Shown one piece after another: positions 40,628-52,853 of a DNA stretch of 64,000 nucleotides (positions are counted from its first letter, which is position 1; each line of letters opens with the position of its first letter). The stretch is from assembly GCA_964006375.1 (NCBI GenBank), contig OZ023267.1, positions 39,998,721-40,062,720 on the forward strand, given 5' to 3'. The translations under genes and the position numbers were made by a program. The notes beneath the pieces are model-generated. The model was not told the origin of the DNA, did not search any database, and saw nothing but the letters and a program-made list of their open reading frames with translations. This stretch comes from Tillus elongatus (taxonomy: Eukaryota; Arthropoda; Insecta; Coleoptera; Cleridae).

Positions 40628-41154
40628 ATAAGATGTAGGAATTTCACCACGAGCTACTTTCCTACTCGTATGTTCAAATGATGGCTGCAGCGTCAAAACA
40701 AAAGGCTGATCAATTCGCTCGTGCATGTTGCTTCAAATTTCAGCTTGATGCACAGAAAAAGAGCTGACATACTCTTCAAGTTGTAAAGTCAAAAATGAGA
40801 GAAATATTTCTCAGCGATCGTACTGAAGCATACATTGAGAAATTTAGACATCAAAAAGGCACTAGGACGCCAGCAATAGATATAAAAATGTATGCACCTG
40901 AACTAAAGCCAATTTTATATCGCCTCTCTTTGATGCCCACGAAAGCAGACTAAGTAATTATGAGCAATTTTTACATCCTAATCCGCCTGTCTAGTGATTT
41001 TGCTGTAGGAACTTGCCGAATTTCACTTTCATCGGTATTATACGGTATATGCACAATACGTAATATTGTTACACTTGTACTTTCTATGTTACATACGTTA
41101 AGGTGCAGTTAGCGATTTATGATTATTTAAATTATTATTAACAGCAAAAATATA
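40628..41154. other. Intronic stretch, unclassified
   Basis: No gene or repeat recognised. It is bounded by a dispersed element on the left and a mariner terminus on the right. Confidence 0.35.
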
Positions 41155-41672
41155 CAGGGTGTCCCTCTAACAATGGGCCAAACCCATATATTCGGATAGA
41201 GCATCAAAAATTAAATAGACTTTCATTAATACGTTTTGTCCGATTGTTGCTTGTTTTCGATACACAGTGTGTTAAATTTGACTTTGAAAAAAATTAATTC
41301 GCTCGTTTTTCTGCTAATTACTGGAATATTGATTTGGAACTTTGTAATAGGGGGTTATCGAGGATGCCGCTTCCAACCGTGATACCTATTTTGAGCTACA
41401 TCATAGTTGGCGCCACCTACACTAAACCCGAATGTTTTACAGGGGCATAACTTTTTCGATGATCAACTTTCTGCAAATCTGTTCAGAAAAACTGAAAACT
41501 ACTAATTTTTTGTTCGAAAAAGGTATACTTAGTTGAAACTCGTAAAGTGAGTGGTTACCGAGATATTGCGGTTTTAATAATGGTGTGCATTGAAAATCTC
41601 TCAAATCTGAAATTTTATTAACATTATTATTATCACTAAATTATAAGAAAAAATTGACAATTATCGAACAAT

Positions 41673-42586
41673 TCACTTAATAAGATTCTCAAAATGGCCT
41701 CCGCCTACTTCAATACATTTTTCTAGTCACAACCCAAAATTTTGCCTCACCTTAAAAAAAGTTTGATAATCGTTTTTCATTATATCACTGGATTCGATTA
41801 TTCTAGCCCAAAGTTCATCTCTGGAGTTACAAATATTCTTGTATACCAATTCTTTCAAGTGACCCCAGAGGAAGAAATTTAGAGGATTGAGGTCGGGGCT
41901 ACGTGCAGGCCAAGGAAAATCTCCACCTCGACCTATCCATCGGTGCGGATAATTTTGGTTCAGAAATTCTCTGACAGGAAGTCCATAATGGGCAGGTGCC
42001 CCGTCGTGAATGAACCATAATCTCCTGCACACGTCTAGAGGGACATCTTCCAAGAGAATAGGAAGTTGATCTCTCAAGAAAATTGAAAAATTCTCCAGAT
42101 TGAGCCTTGCAGGAAGTTCTATTGGTCCCAACAACACGTCGCCTAGTATGCCACACCAGACATTAATGGAGAACTCATGTTGAAAATGGTGTTCTCGCGT
42201 CAAATGAGGATTGCTGCTGTCATATGTGTGAGCATTTTTGAAATTGAAAACTCCTCTTCTTGTGAATGTCGCTTCGTCAGTGAATAGAATGTTGTTGAAG
42301 AAAAACGGATCGTCATTCTGATACCGACGAATGCGTTCACAAAAATCCAATCTAGATAGAAAATCTAGAGGTAAAATATTCTGCACTGGTGTGAAGTGGT
42401 AAGGATGTAACTTTTCTTTTCTGAGCAGTCTACCAATACTTGATTTGTTTATTCCAGTTGCTGCAGAGAGGCGTCTTACGCTTGTTTCCGGATCTTCTGC
42501 AAGGCGTACTAATATCTCTTCCTCTTGATGTACAGGACGTCTTGGTCCACCAACTTCCGACTTCGAATTGAAAGAACCAGTTTCAC
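41673..42586 (-). CDS. Mariner-like transposase, exon 2 (catalytic domain)
   Basis: Read downward from 42586 the product begins GETGSFNSKSEVGGPRRPV, a linker common in insect mariner-type transposases. A helix-turn-helix follows (SVRRLSAATGINKSSIGRLL), then the catalytic blocks ILFTDEATFTRRG (first Asp, about residue 159 of the joined protein), WFIHDGAPAHYG (second Asp, about 250) and PARSPDLNPLNFFLWGHLKE (third Asp, about 287). Thirty-six residues separate the last two. An in-frame TGA at 41727-41729 interrupts the tail just after VRQNFGL. Beyond it the frame continues LEKCIEVGGGHFENLIK to a stop at 41673, the usual C-terminus. That single nonsense codon is the only lesion I see. Confidence 0.88.
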
Positions 42587-42733
42587 CTACGAATACATTA
42601 GGACGAGATGATACGCATCCGTGTAACAAAATGTGTATTTCACGATTTTTCCAGCCCTCAGGTGTGAATTTTGTCAAAACTTTCGTTTCAGAAATAATCA
42701 ATGGCAATGAGTGCATATTACTCTTTTACATAC
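42587..42733 (-). other. Probable intron of the mariner-like transposase
   Basis: On the minus strand a 147-nt segment starts GTATGTAAAAG and ends TTCGTAG. Removing it joins DKLG to ETGSF in frame and restores the continuous family sequence. Reading through it instead meets a stop five bases in. It may be a true intron or a fortuitously located insertion with consensus splice sites. Confidence 0.7.
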
Positions 42734-42899
42734 CTAATTTATCGTATAATCTTCTAAAGGTCTTGTGATCTGGTTGTCTACGACTAGGATATAATTCCAA
42801 GTATCTGGCGGCGGCTTGGTGGCTACGGAAGTTTGATTGCGCATAAACGCAGATCATATCTCTCTTCTCAATATTGCTAAACTCATTATGGCAAGGCAT
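42734..42899 (-). CDS. Mariner-like transposase, exon 1 (N-terminal DNA-binding domain)
   Basis: The segment starts at the ATG read down from 42899 and encodes 55 residues and one base. It opens MPCHNEFSNIEKRDMICVYA, then SHQAAARYLELYPSRRQPDH and TFRRLYDKL. This matches the DUF4817-like N-terminal helix-turn-helix of insect mariner-type transposases, including the ARYLELYP and FRRLYDKL positions. Spliced to exon 2 it gives about 341 residues before the premature TGA, the normal length for the family. Read unspliced it stops after 57 residues. Confidence 0.78.
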
Positions 42900-43665
42900 T
42901 TCAGAAATAGTAACTACCTACTGCTCTTAATTGAAAAACCATGTGCTTGTCAAAATTGACAGATTATGTTTATTGTGTTACGCAAATGACATCCCTATGA
43001 AAACGAAAAACAAAAGATATTTCATCTACTTCATTGACAGTTGTTGACCCGGCCAATCAACTGCTATAGTTATTAGCGCCTTGATATGTCCACAGGAATA
43101 CATCTTTTATTTGCCAAAAACATACTTATTCTATGAAATCGAATTAAATCCAGAGAAACTTCCCAATTTTTAGGAATTGATTTAGAATTAGAAAATTATG
43201 ATTAAAATACACCGACCTCAATCCTCTAGAATTTTCCATTGGGGTTACTTGAAACAACTGGTACATATACAATAATGTTTGTAACTCCAGAGATGAACTT
43301 TGGGCCAGAATAAAATTTCAGATTTGAGAGATTTTCAATGCACACCATTATTAAAACCGCAATATCTCGGTAACCACTCACTTTATGAGTTTCAACTAAG
43401 TATACCTTTTTCGAACAAAAAATTAGTAGTTTTCAGTTTTTCTGAACAGATTTGCAGAAAGTTGATCGTCAAAAAAGTTATGCCCCTGTAAAACATTCGG
43501 GTTTAGTGTAGGTGGCGCCAACTATGATGTAGCTCAAAATAGGTATCACGGTTGGAAGCGGCATCCTCGATAACCCCCTATTACAAAGTTCCAAATCAAT
43601 ATTCCAGTAATTAGCAGAAAAACTAGCGATTTAATTTTTTTCAAAGTCAATTTTAACACACTTAT

Positions 43666-43856
43666 GCCCAGTTTCACAAAGCTCGATTAAATATTTAACG
43701 GCCGGTTAGTTAATCAGAGCTTCAGACCACCAATCACAGCTTCAAAATATTTGGTTGTCCTAGCAACAACCCGAATTCTAGTCTCTGATTGGTCGTCTTA
43801 ATCCTTGATTAACTAATCGGCCGTTAAATATTTAATCAAGCTTTGTGAAACTGGGC
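43666..43856. mobile_element. Nested 191-bp MITE in the right arm of the mariner
   Basis: The ends GCCCAGTTTCACAAAGCT and AGCTTTGTGAAACTGGGC are inverted. The inverted repeat continues through GATTAAATATTTAACGGCCG, giving arms of about 55 bp. The intact left arm of the host mariner (41255-41290) shows the uninterrupted sequence. Short T-rich flanks do not give an unambiguous target duplication. Confidence 0.85.
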
Positions 43857-44879
43857 TTGTATATCGAAAACAAGCAACAATCGGACAAAACGTATTAATG
43901 AAAGTCTATTTAATTTTTGATGCTCTATCCGAATATATGGGTTTGGCCCATTGTTAGAGGGACACCCTGTATAACGGGCTGACCACTAAGATTATTGGTT
44001 TACACTTACACCAGGTAAGCGCCAAAATTTCCCGGTCAGACATGAATCCCGGGGATCGCAGCGTGTCAAAATTTGGTAAGACATTGGTTTAAGTCTTATT
44101 AGCCCTGGAAGAAACAAAAATGGATTTTATGTCAATTAGTTTTCTTATATCTGACACTTGTTCATCACGTCAGAAGTCACGAAAATTGAGTATAGAGCTG
44201 TGCTGCCCTGCTAAGACAAAATCGTATCTGCAAAAAAATCGTATTTTTGGGTTCCTGCATATTATAACGAAAATTTTTCAAAATACCTGTAAGAAATTCC
44301 TGAACGTCGAGCGCAAGTATAACGAAAAAAAAAAAAAATGAACCCCTCGTAGGGACAGTATGACAAAAAAACTTACTATTATTACCCCTATACACTATGC
44401 ACAGGTACAGCAAAATCTTATTATGCCCTAGGTATTTATTAAAGAATTAATGATTAGTTTGGCTACTCAGTCGGGGCACAAATATAATATAAATCAACGC
44501 AAGGCGTGGGTTTCAGCACTTGCAGTCAGTGGGTTTTAAGATGCACAAATAAACGTCAGGAGTTAGAAGTAAAATCAGTTTATTAAAAGAATATTGAAGT
44601 TATATAATGCAGCTCGATTCAATTAAGCAAATTTAACCGAAGGAGAAATATAAATTAATTACTTTAAATTGACATATAGCACTGTCAAAATGAGTTGTGG
44701 AGCCTACACTACTTTAAAAAGAAAATTACAGATAAATGATGTACTTAACTCGAGGTTCAGACTCCTGCCTCCGGAGTGGTGGTCACATTCGTCTAGCCTT
44801 GGATGCTGGAGGTGACTTCGTGGGGAAACGGCTCCCTTCAGCAAGGTGTCATTTAGCAAGATATTATTGATAGGGCAGC

Positions 44880-45115
44880 TACTCATAGGGCTGTTCCTTA
44901 GCGGCTCCATTTATAGTGCTGCCACTCATAGGGCTGCTCCCTAACGGTTCTGTCCAGCAAGGTGTTATTGAGGGCTGCTCTCTAACGGTTCTGTTCAGTA
45001 CGATTCTCCCTAGCGGTTCCATTCAGCAAGATCTCATTGAAGGGGCTGCTCCCTAGCGGTTCCATTTAGCAAGGTGTTATTGAGGGGGCTCCTCCCTAGC
45101 GGGGTGCCATTTAGG
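44880..45115. repeat. Degenerate minisatellite, ~40-50-bp units
   Basis: Five to six imperfect units carry GGGCTGCTCCCTAGCGGTTC, CATTCAGCAAGGTGTTATTG and variants. It lies inside the inserted element and is non-coding. Confidence 0.7.
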
Positions 45116-45742
45116 CATGCTGTTTTCCCGATTGAAAATTTAGCTGTACGACATTTCCGGTTAACTTGAAACAGAAGAGAGCGTGTCACGCATTGCAACC
45201 GTTTATAAAGATTTTCTTATCTAGCACGTCATGGAACTGACGCGTCTGCAGGCGTATTCCATTGAGTTGTGATGCGGTAGAGCAACCGACCGCCGAGTTT
45301 GACGTCACTAAAGGGATTGATTCAGAAGTTTATTGTAGAAAAATAAAAGGCATTAACGCGTGTGACATGTCACGTTTATGTTAAATACATGCGACATGTT
45401 ACAATATTGCGTAACATTTGGATGAGTTCTATCGTTATAATAAGTGCCACTAACGTAAATGTATTGCAAGTAGGTGAAAATAATGTTAGTACAGTCATCG
45501 TATCTACAAAAATAGCTGTTCTGATAGGACAGAATGTCGTATCTACACTTTACTGAGTGAAAATGTCGTATATAAGGAGTTTAATTCAGTTACGGCATTT
45601 GGACTTAGCATCATGGTTATGTTTTTATTCATTTAAATGCATGGTCTGGTTTTTTAGTATTGTTATAAACTGGGAATGAGTATTATTAGCAAGTTTGTTC
45701 CAGCATCATTCCACCATCATTTGAAACAATCTTTAAAAAAAG

Positions 45743-46358
45743 TCTGGACGCAGCAAGTGCGTTATGGTAGTGAATTTTCATAAAAATGTTTTAAATACCA
45801 AAAATTTGTTTTTTAAAGGAAGCAGGCATCAAATTTGGTTACGAGTATAACCTATATAGTAGAAACAATGTCCCATATTTCATCAAAATTACTTTATTGT
45901 TTGAAAATGTACCAAAATGTTTCGAAAATAAACGTAAAATGTTCCCGAAAAAACTAGTTTCCTGGCCAACAAACCTTATAGGTTAATAACAAATTGAGCT
46001 ATTTAAATTTGACGCATTTCATTAAAATTCGCTACCATTACGCACTTGCTGCGTCCCGAATTTCTTTTCTTACAAACACGCATTATAATTCCGTGGTCGA
46101 AATTCGATACATTAAAGGTCAGCTAAGAACTGACAAGGACCGGGGTATCCGACTGTGTAATTAAAACAAAGCATCGTTTAACCTATTTAAACTGAGCAGA
46201 TCTTCCTGTCTAACAAACTTATCCAAGCCACTTGCAAAAGAAAGGTAGTCACCAAATTTCATCAATTTCGGACTCTTATTTTTGGAGTTGTTTAATTTTT
46301 TCAAAATTCAAAAGTCGCGATTTCTTCATTAGTGAATTTTTCATAGAAAATTCACTAA
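45743..46358 (+). mobile_element. GGACGCAGC-family element, internally rearranged
   Basis: It starts TCTGGACGCAGCAAGTGCG and keeps the block closed by ACGCACTTGCTGCGTCC near 46050. After about 90 bp that do not match other copies, it resumes at CTAACAAACTTATCCAAGCC. It ends with the ATTAGTGAATTTTTC...AAAATTCACTAA hairpin and has no TA array. Confidence 0.76.
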
Positions 46359-47689
46359 AAAGGAAAAGAAAGTTTTGTATTTCGCTGATTGTGTTGGAAA
46401 TGTGCAAATTAGTATGAACTCTCGTGTTCAAGTCGCAAATATAAGAGTGAGTGACTTTTATAATTACCAACATAAATTGTCAGAATGAAACGGTTCGGTT
46501 TTGTATAAAATTTTATAAATTTGGTATAAACATGGAAAGTAAATGAAGAACGATGATGGGAAAGTAATGATAGATGTGTAAAGATTAGTAGTAAATGAAG
46601 GCAGTGATTGAAAATGTAAGATGGAAGAAAAAATGGTATAAAAACTTTATTTAAAATGGGTTGTCAAAATTAGAAGTGTCATATTTGGATAATTCAGTGT
46701 CAAGTATTTTTTGGAATAAACTGTTTAAATTATGTCACCATATACAACACAAGACAAAATGGACTTACTGTATAGACATATTGTGTAATTTCAGCCAATA
46801 AAGTATTTAACATGAAAAAAAATACTTTTCGTCAAAGTATAAACTTAGTCAACTAGCACCTAGATTTTATTTATATGATGTGCTGCAAGTGAATTTCACT
46901 AACGCAAGCAAGAACATAAGACAAATTTTGGAGGATACCTGATGCAATTAATTTTTTTAATAGCAAGATACTCCAAAGAAGGCCTACCACCACCAACAAG
47001 TCGCAGCCAATCAAGAGGAGTTACAGCCGAGAGAAAGAATGGCTTACTACAGAAACTACCAGATATTGTTCCCAAAAATCGAATGAAATTCTGGCAAAAC
47101 TGCCTGATTCAAGCGAAATTACAGTAAACAGTGATATGGACAATTAATTATCTTAAGACTAGGAGTAGACAGTTATAATTCAGGCGGGGATAGCTGATTT
47201 GGTACACGTGTTCCATGGCCCTTGAATCATGCATTTTTATAAGTTTTAATTGTAAGCCAGTGTTTTCGCCGAAATAGCGATGTATATTTTATTTTGAATA
47301 ACTTGTCAGTAAGAATTTAGCCTATTGGAATAAAACAAGATGACTATTCATTCATTTTTTGTAACCAACTTGCACGAAATGAAATGTTACCGCAGATACG
47401 ACTATTTGACTTAGTCCTGATATTTGCAAACAGCAGTGTAGCTGCTAAGTCCAAAAGTCGTATCGTACAAATTTCAAATTTACTTAGGAACTAGGATAGA
47501 CATTATTTTGCCCGTTCAACCTAGGTGTTGTTTAATTTAATGCAATGGTAATATAAAGATAATAAATTACATATTCACTTACATTGACAGCGTTTGCTAT
47601 TTCACAAAACCTTTGATAACTCAAAACTTGACATTCTGCAGATACGACATTTTGTCTTAGTAGGGCAGTGTTATTAAATTCGTTACTTA

Positions 47690-48236
47690 AGGTCTTCCAC
47701 ATCAAAGCTTCAAAGATCGGCTGGATGGTGTGTACGTGGAAAATTGTTCGTCTTATTCTGTAGTAAAAGATTGGTCAAAACGGTTTCGAAATGGACAGGA
47801 ATCCTTGCAAGATGACACAAAAACAGGAAGGCCGGTGGAAGTGGTGACGGCTAAGCCCTCGGTGAGGATCTCGTATTATGCGATCGGCGCTTGAAAGTGA
47901 AAGCATTATCAAAAATGTCGGGGCTTTCAGATACGAACGTTCGCCGAAACCTCCACGAACATTTAGGCATGAATAAAGTAATGGCAAGGTGGGTCCCCAA
48001 ACATCTTTCAGCGCTAGCGTTGTGTTCCGCGTTGTGTTCCGCGTTGTGTTGCGCGTTGTGTTGCATGTACTCGTTCCTTTTTGGACCTCTGTGGAAAAAA
48101 CCCCGTGGGCTTGTTGAAAACAACTACTACTACGATCCTTTGTGTATAAGGGCGTCTATGGAATGGAGACGTAAAGAAGAAGTTCGGCCAAGAAAGTTCA
48201 TGGTCTGTCAGTCTACAAAAAAGTGATGGCTACGAT
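47690..48236 (+). pseudogene. Mariner copy B transposase, N-terminal part
   Basis: The pieces FRNGQESLQDDTKTGRPVEV, then DRRLKVKALSKMSGLSDTNV and WVPKHLSAL, match the helix-turn-helix half of copy A. A GC-rich stretch repeating GTTGTGTTCCGC and GTTGTGTTGCGC (about 48015-48065) has replaced normal sequence. It is followed by YYYDPLCIRASMEWRRK and KFMVCQSTKKVMATI. The segment is cut by the dispersed element at 48253. Confidence 0.78.
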
Positions 48237-48252
48237 AAGAGTTTAAAAAAAG

Positions 48253-49100
<848 letters not shown>

Positions 49101-49243
49101 AACGAAACACCACTGTCAACGGAGCATATTATGCAATACACCTGCATAACTTACGACAAAATATACGGGAGAAAACACGTGGGAAACTGAGGAGAGGAGT
49201 GCGTTTGCTCCATGGCAATGCACCCGCCCACATTCCTGGAATA
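49101..49243 (+). pseudogene. Mariner copy B transposase, middle part
   Basis: It resumes with the family words for NTTVNGAYY, then RGKLRRGVRLLHGNAPAHI. The second catalytic Asp (HDN) is Gly here, encoded GGC, exactly as in copy A. The segment ends at GGAATA, where a TA-flanked element is inserted. Confidence 0.72.
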
Positions 49244-49665
49244 GACAATTTGCATGGATTTTCCATTACATGAATTTAACATTTACCTAATAGTTTTTCA
49301 TACATAGAACATTATGACATGTATGAAAATACCCCAAAACATATGTAGTGGACAGAAAAAGAATTTGAAAATCAAAACATTTCAAATTATTATCATGTGA
49401 CCGCGAACGTTGTGCTATTTGTCGTGACGTGCTTGGACAGTTAATAAATGACGTGTTTACATTGGCCCTATAGTATGATAAGCACGGTCGCTTGCTTCTC
49501 AACATTTTGATGTAAACACAGAGAAGCAAGCTAATTATCATTGTGACATTACCGTCCAGTGACGTCACAGATTATCCGGGCAAAATAGTGGTGTTTGAAA
49601 TCAATTATGAAATTCGCATTATTTTTTTGCATCGTTATTTTTGTAGTATGTGATATTAAAAAAAA

Positions 49666-50789
49666 TTCGGAACGCAGGAAGTGCGTTATAGTGGCGAATT
49701 TTGTACACTATTATTATTATACGGCATATTAGTAAAGTTAATACTTTAAACTTACACAGACCTTGAAGATCGATTTTAGAGGTCCTAGTACGCGCACATT
49801 TGAAGAATTCTTTCGAAAGTGTTACCATCGATATCTGTCCATTATGAAAAAAATATCTCTATTATAAAAAAAACATACATTCATCGAGCTGGATTCGATC
49901 GCGTAACCTTCTGCTTGGGAGGCAAGCGCGAAGTCCCCTGCGTTATCTAGGCACACGTCAACTAACGTTTTATTCGCGTGATACTTTAGATCGGCTTCAT
50001 ACCTGGGATATTATATTCAAAGTATACGTAACAATTATTAATTACAGAATTAGCAGAATTACCATTAAAATACATCCCACGACTTACATGACGTCTTATG
50101 TTAAAGTTTAAAGATAAAAGAAACTATTTTAGAATAATTTTTATAGAAATTTGGCTTGCTTTTGTTTAAATTTCTTCTATATTGCGACAGCATAATATAT
50201 CTATGCTGCGCTAAAACTGTATTTGGGTCCGTTAATAAAGCTACAAATATAGTGTATTTTAATGATTGATTGAATCCCCCAGTTAAATAACAATCAATTT
50301 GCAAATTCTTAATTTCATGTCGTCTGTCATTTTCCATAATTGCGGCCGAGATTTCACGTTCGGGTAGTATGTTTTCTGTCAGATATATATTTAATTTGTT
50401 TACTGTTGATGTATGGTTTGTACCTGTTGTATGAATTAATCTACGCGTGGCAGTTAAATACTCTGTCTGTCAGGCATTGGACTTTAACCACTGAATCGTT
50501 TCAACGCATGTCTTTGGGATGTTATTTTTAATTTGGAAAAAACTCTAAATATTGTGTACCAAATTACTCAACATAGGTTTATTTGCACTATTTCTAGCCA
50601 AATGTAAAGTCGCAGTCCAGTTGCTCTGATACTTACACAAATATAGCGTTTTCAAGAAGTTTTCCCAGATTTTCCACCGGAAAAACTTGAGCATAAAGGC
50701 TGATTAACGAACTCGACCTCGGTTTTCGCCCAAACAAGATTTATGCCAAGTTTGTTTAAAATCAGTTTAGTATTTTTGAGGTCTCTAGG

Positions 50790-50885
<96 letters not shown>

Positions 50886-51018
50886 ATATCAAAATTTTAA
50901 TGGACCTTGGTTTTAGGTTCTAGTGACCCAAATTCGCGCTCATCTGAAGACATTTTTTTTAAAAGCTTTTCATCGTGACCTCCCTGTTAGCGAACTTTTC
51001 TTAATGAAAATTCGCTAA
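49666..51018 (+). mobile_element. Third-subfamily dispersed element, clean copy
   Basis: It opens TTCGGAACGCAGGAAGTGCG, with the hairpin arms AACGCA and TGCGTT. It then has TAGTGGCGAATTTTG, ACTTACACAGACCTTGAAG, AGGCATTGGACTTTAACCAC, a TA array (50800-50882), GGACCTTGGTTTTAGG and the end hairpin GTTAGCGAACTTTTC...AAAATTCGCTAA. The layout matches the GGACGCAGC family although the sequence has diverged. The two ends are GTGGCGAATTTT and its near-complement. Confidence 0.78.
50800..50882. repeat. (TA)n microsatellite inside a dispersed element
   Basis: About 83 bp of TA before AACATATCAAAATTTTAATG, at the position matching the other subfamilies. Confidence 0.94.
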
Positions 51019-51087
51019 AAATATTAAAAATCACCTTTGTGGGATGTCTATCAGATTTGATGAGCAAAAAAAAACATGCAAATTGTC

Positions 51088-51410
51088 TATTGCACAAGAA
51101 TTGTTGACTACGGATTCGAACAAATTGATCACGTTCCGTATAGTCCAAATACGGCCCCCAGTGACTACTACCTGTTTGGAAATTTGAAAAGGGATCTTCA
51201 CGGGTGCCATTTCACTGACGTCGAAGAGGTGAGAGCTGCAGTTTGGGCACATTTTGAGGACAAACCGAAAGAAAATTTCTAAAGGTATCGAATTGTTACT
51301 AAAACGATGTATTGGTTGTGCATTGGTGATAGGGGGACTATATTGAAAAATAAAAGCTACGCCGTCTTTCTTATAGCCAGAACGAGAACTTTCGGCGCTT
51401 ACCTCGTACA
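51088..51410 (+). pseudogene. Mariner copy B transposase, C-terminal part
   Basis: The frame reads DYGFEQIDHVPYSPNTAPSD, then YYLFGNLKRDLHGCHF and AHFEDKPKENF to a stop at about 51282. The third catalytic position, Asp of SPD in most relatives, is Asn here (SPNTAPSDYY). The 3' flank ends with the inverted repeat CGAACGAGAACTTTCGGCGC type sequence at about 51380-51410. Confidence 0.76.
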
Positions 51411-52100
51411 ATAAAGGAAATTTGATTATGAAATACTTATAATACACAAATGGGAAACTTGTTATGAAGAAGATAAAGAAGGTCGTCAGTCATGTCACTA
51501 CTAAAATCGGAATTTGGGTATTTCAAAACGTGTAATTTGATTTATTTTTAATATCTACAACTCGAAATGTAAGCTATTTTACTACTTTCACTTTTGCCAA
51601 GAACTGATGTCTTGCGATGTAACATGAATTAAATAGGAATGCAGACACGTAGGTTATAAACCCGGTGTGACGTTGGAATCTAATGAAAAATTTTATTTCT
51701 CCTCAGATAGTGTAGGAAATTCTAGTTACTTCACAAGGCCTTTAATCAATAACCATCTTATATTATGGAAATCAGGTTCTTAACATTTAAGTGTAGGTAT
51801 GTCACCGAAGGTTAATAACTTTTCTTGAAAAATTGTTTTATTATGTCGTGTGTCTGTCTTATTCACCTGTTTAGTTGTTTCTAAAGAGTATTATTTTTTT
51901 TATAAGGTATAGCTGTTAGAAAATGTAATTTATGTTCTTGTTATGGTAAATATTTATCGCACCAATATATCACATAGTTTTGCTAGAAAAACAAAGACCT
52001 TGTCACTATCTTAGTTATAAATAAACCTATATGCATGTCCGCCACTTAAAAGGCCAGAGGTTTTTATTTCTCTTATTTCGGGGAACGTACAATTAATAAG
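51411..52100. other. Intronic stretch, unclassified
   Basis: No gene or repeat recognised between the mariner terminus and the foldback element. Confidence 0.35.
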
Positions 52101-52144
52101 TACGACGACGTTCTGGGGTCACGTTAAAAAATTATTTTCTAATA

Positions 52145-52468
52145 ATTCTGAGATAAAAAAGTCAGAATTCTGAGATAAAAAGTCAGAATTCTGTGATAAA
52201 AACTCAGAATTCAGACATAAAAACTCAAAATTCTGAGATAAAAAGTCAAAATTCTGAGATAAAAAGTCAAAATTCTGAGATAGAAAGTCAGAATTCTGTG
52301 ATAAAAACTCAGAATTCAGACATAAAAACTCAGAATTCTGAGATAAAAAGTCGGAATTCTGACTTTTTTAACTCGGAGTTCAGAGATAAAAACTCAGAAT
52401 TCTGACATAAAAAGTCGGAATTCTGACTTTTTTAACTCGGAGTTCTGAGATAAAAAGTCAGAATTATT
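52145..52468. repeat. Tandem ~21-bp array, left arm
   Basis: About 15 units of CAGAATTCTGAGATAAAAAG, with exchanges between GAGATA, GTGATA and GACATA. Each unit centres on a palindromic AGAATTCT. Confidence 0.93.
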
Positions 52469-52853
52469 CGAGAGCCTTATATGACAGCGTCCACTTGCAA
52501 AACGTTTACCTATTGACTATTGATGTGTAATTAGGCAGGTAGCTCTGCCTGTGTCGGTTTTACAGTTAGTTGATGGTTTACAAACTAAAAGGAAAGGAAA
52601 TTAGTTCATTGACTATTGTTTTCGTTGCGTTAATAGAATAATGCGTAGTGCATATATTATGATTTTACTAATTATGTACGTAAATAAGTCGTCGTATAAA
52701 TATACAAACATATAATTGCTTTAATCGGCATTATACCATGGAAACTTTAGCTGAATTAAAGTCAAGTCAGCCTTAGAAGTTTATAAATAAATATGTTTGT
52801 GTTTTTGTATCTTTAACGTCGGTCTATTTCCGCGACTATGGCCAATCACCGAC

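Larger units (their letters stand above)
41155..43969 (-). mobile_element. Mariner-like element with ~465-bp inverted repeats and a near-intact transposase
   Basis: The ends CAGGGTGTCCCTCTAACAAT (41155) and ATTGTTAGAGGGACACCCTG (to 43969) are perfect over at least 20 bp and flanked by TA. The inverted repeats run on for about 464 bp: 41155-41618 on the left, and 43313-43969 on the right once a nested 191-bp MITE is removed. The right arm also contains an extra inverted piece of the transposase 3' end (about 43210-43312), so it arose by inverted duplication of the left end. Terminal identity and the mostly open transposase suggest a fairly young insertion. Confidence 0.9.
44202..47667. mobile_element. 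Inverted-repeat element inserted in the mariner 5' region
   Basis: CTGCCCTGCTAAGACAAAAT (44203) and ATTTTGTCTTAGTAGGGCAG (to 47667) are inverted. The word GATACGA and variants of GTCGTATCTGCA recur near both ends and near 45530 and 47390. The sequence left and right (AGAGCTGT and TATTAAATTCG) corresponds to contiguous bases in mariner copy A. The interior contains a minisatellite, a dispersed element and a 61-aa frame (46942-47127, containing SRSQSRGVTAERKNGLLQKL) that I cannot place. No transposase was identified and the superfamily is unknown. Confidence 0.62.
49244..51087. mobile_element. TA-flanked inverted-repeat element inside mariner copy B
   Basis: GACAATTTGCATG at 49244 and CATGCAAATTGTC ending at 51087 are perfect 13-bp inverted repeats flanked by TA on both sides. 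Removing the element and one TA rejoins the mariner reading (GGAATA then TTGCACAAG). It carries a third-subfamily dispersed element at 49666-51018. The rest is non-coding. Confidence 0.78.

Noticed and set aside
52145..52468. CRISPR-like or satellite array
   Set aside because: Units are contiguous with no unique spacers, and an inverted partner array shows that it belongs to foldback arms.
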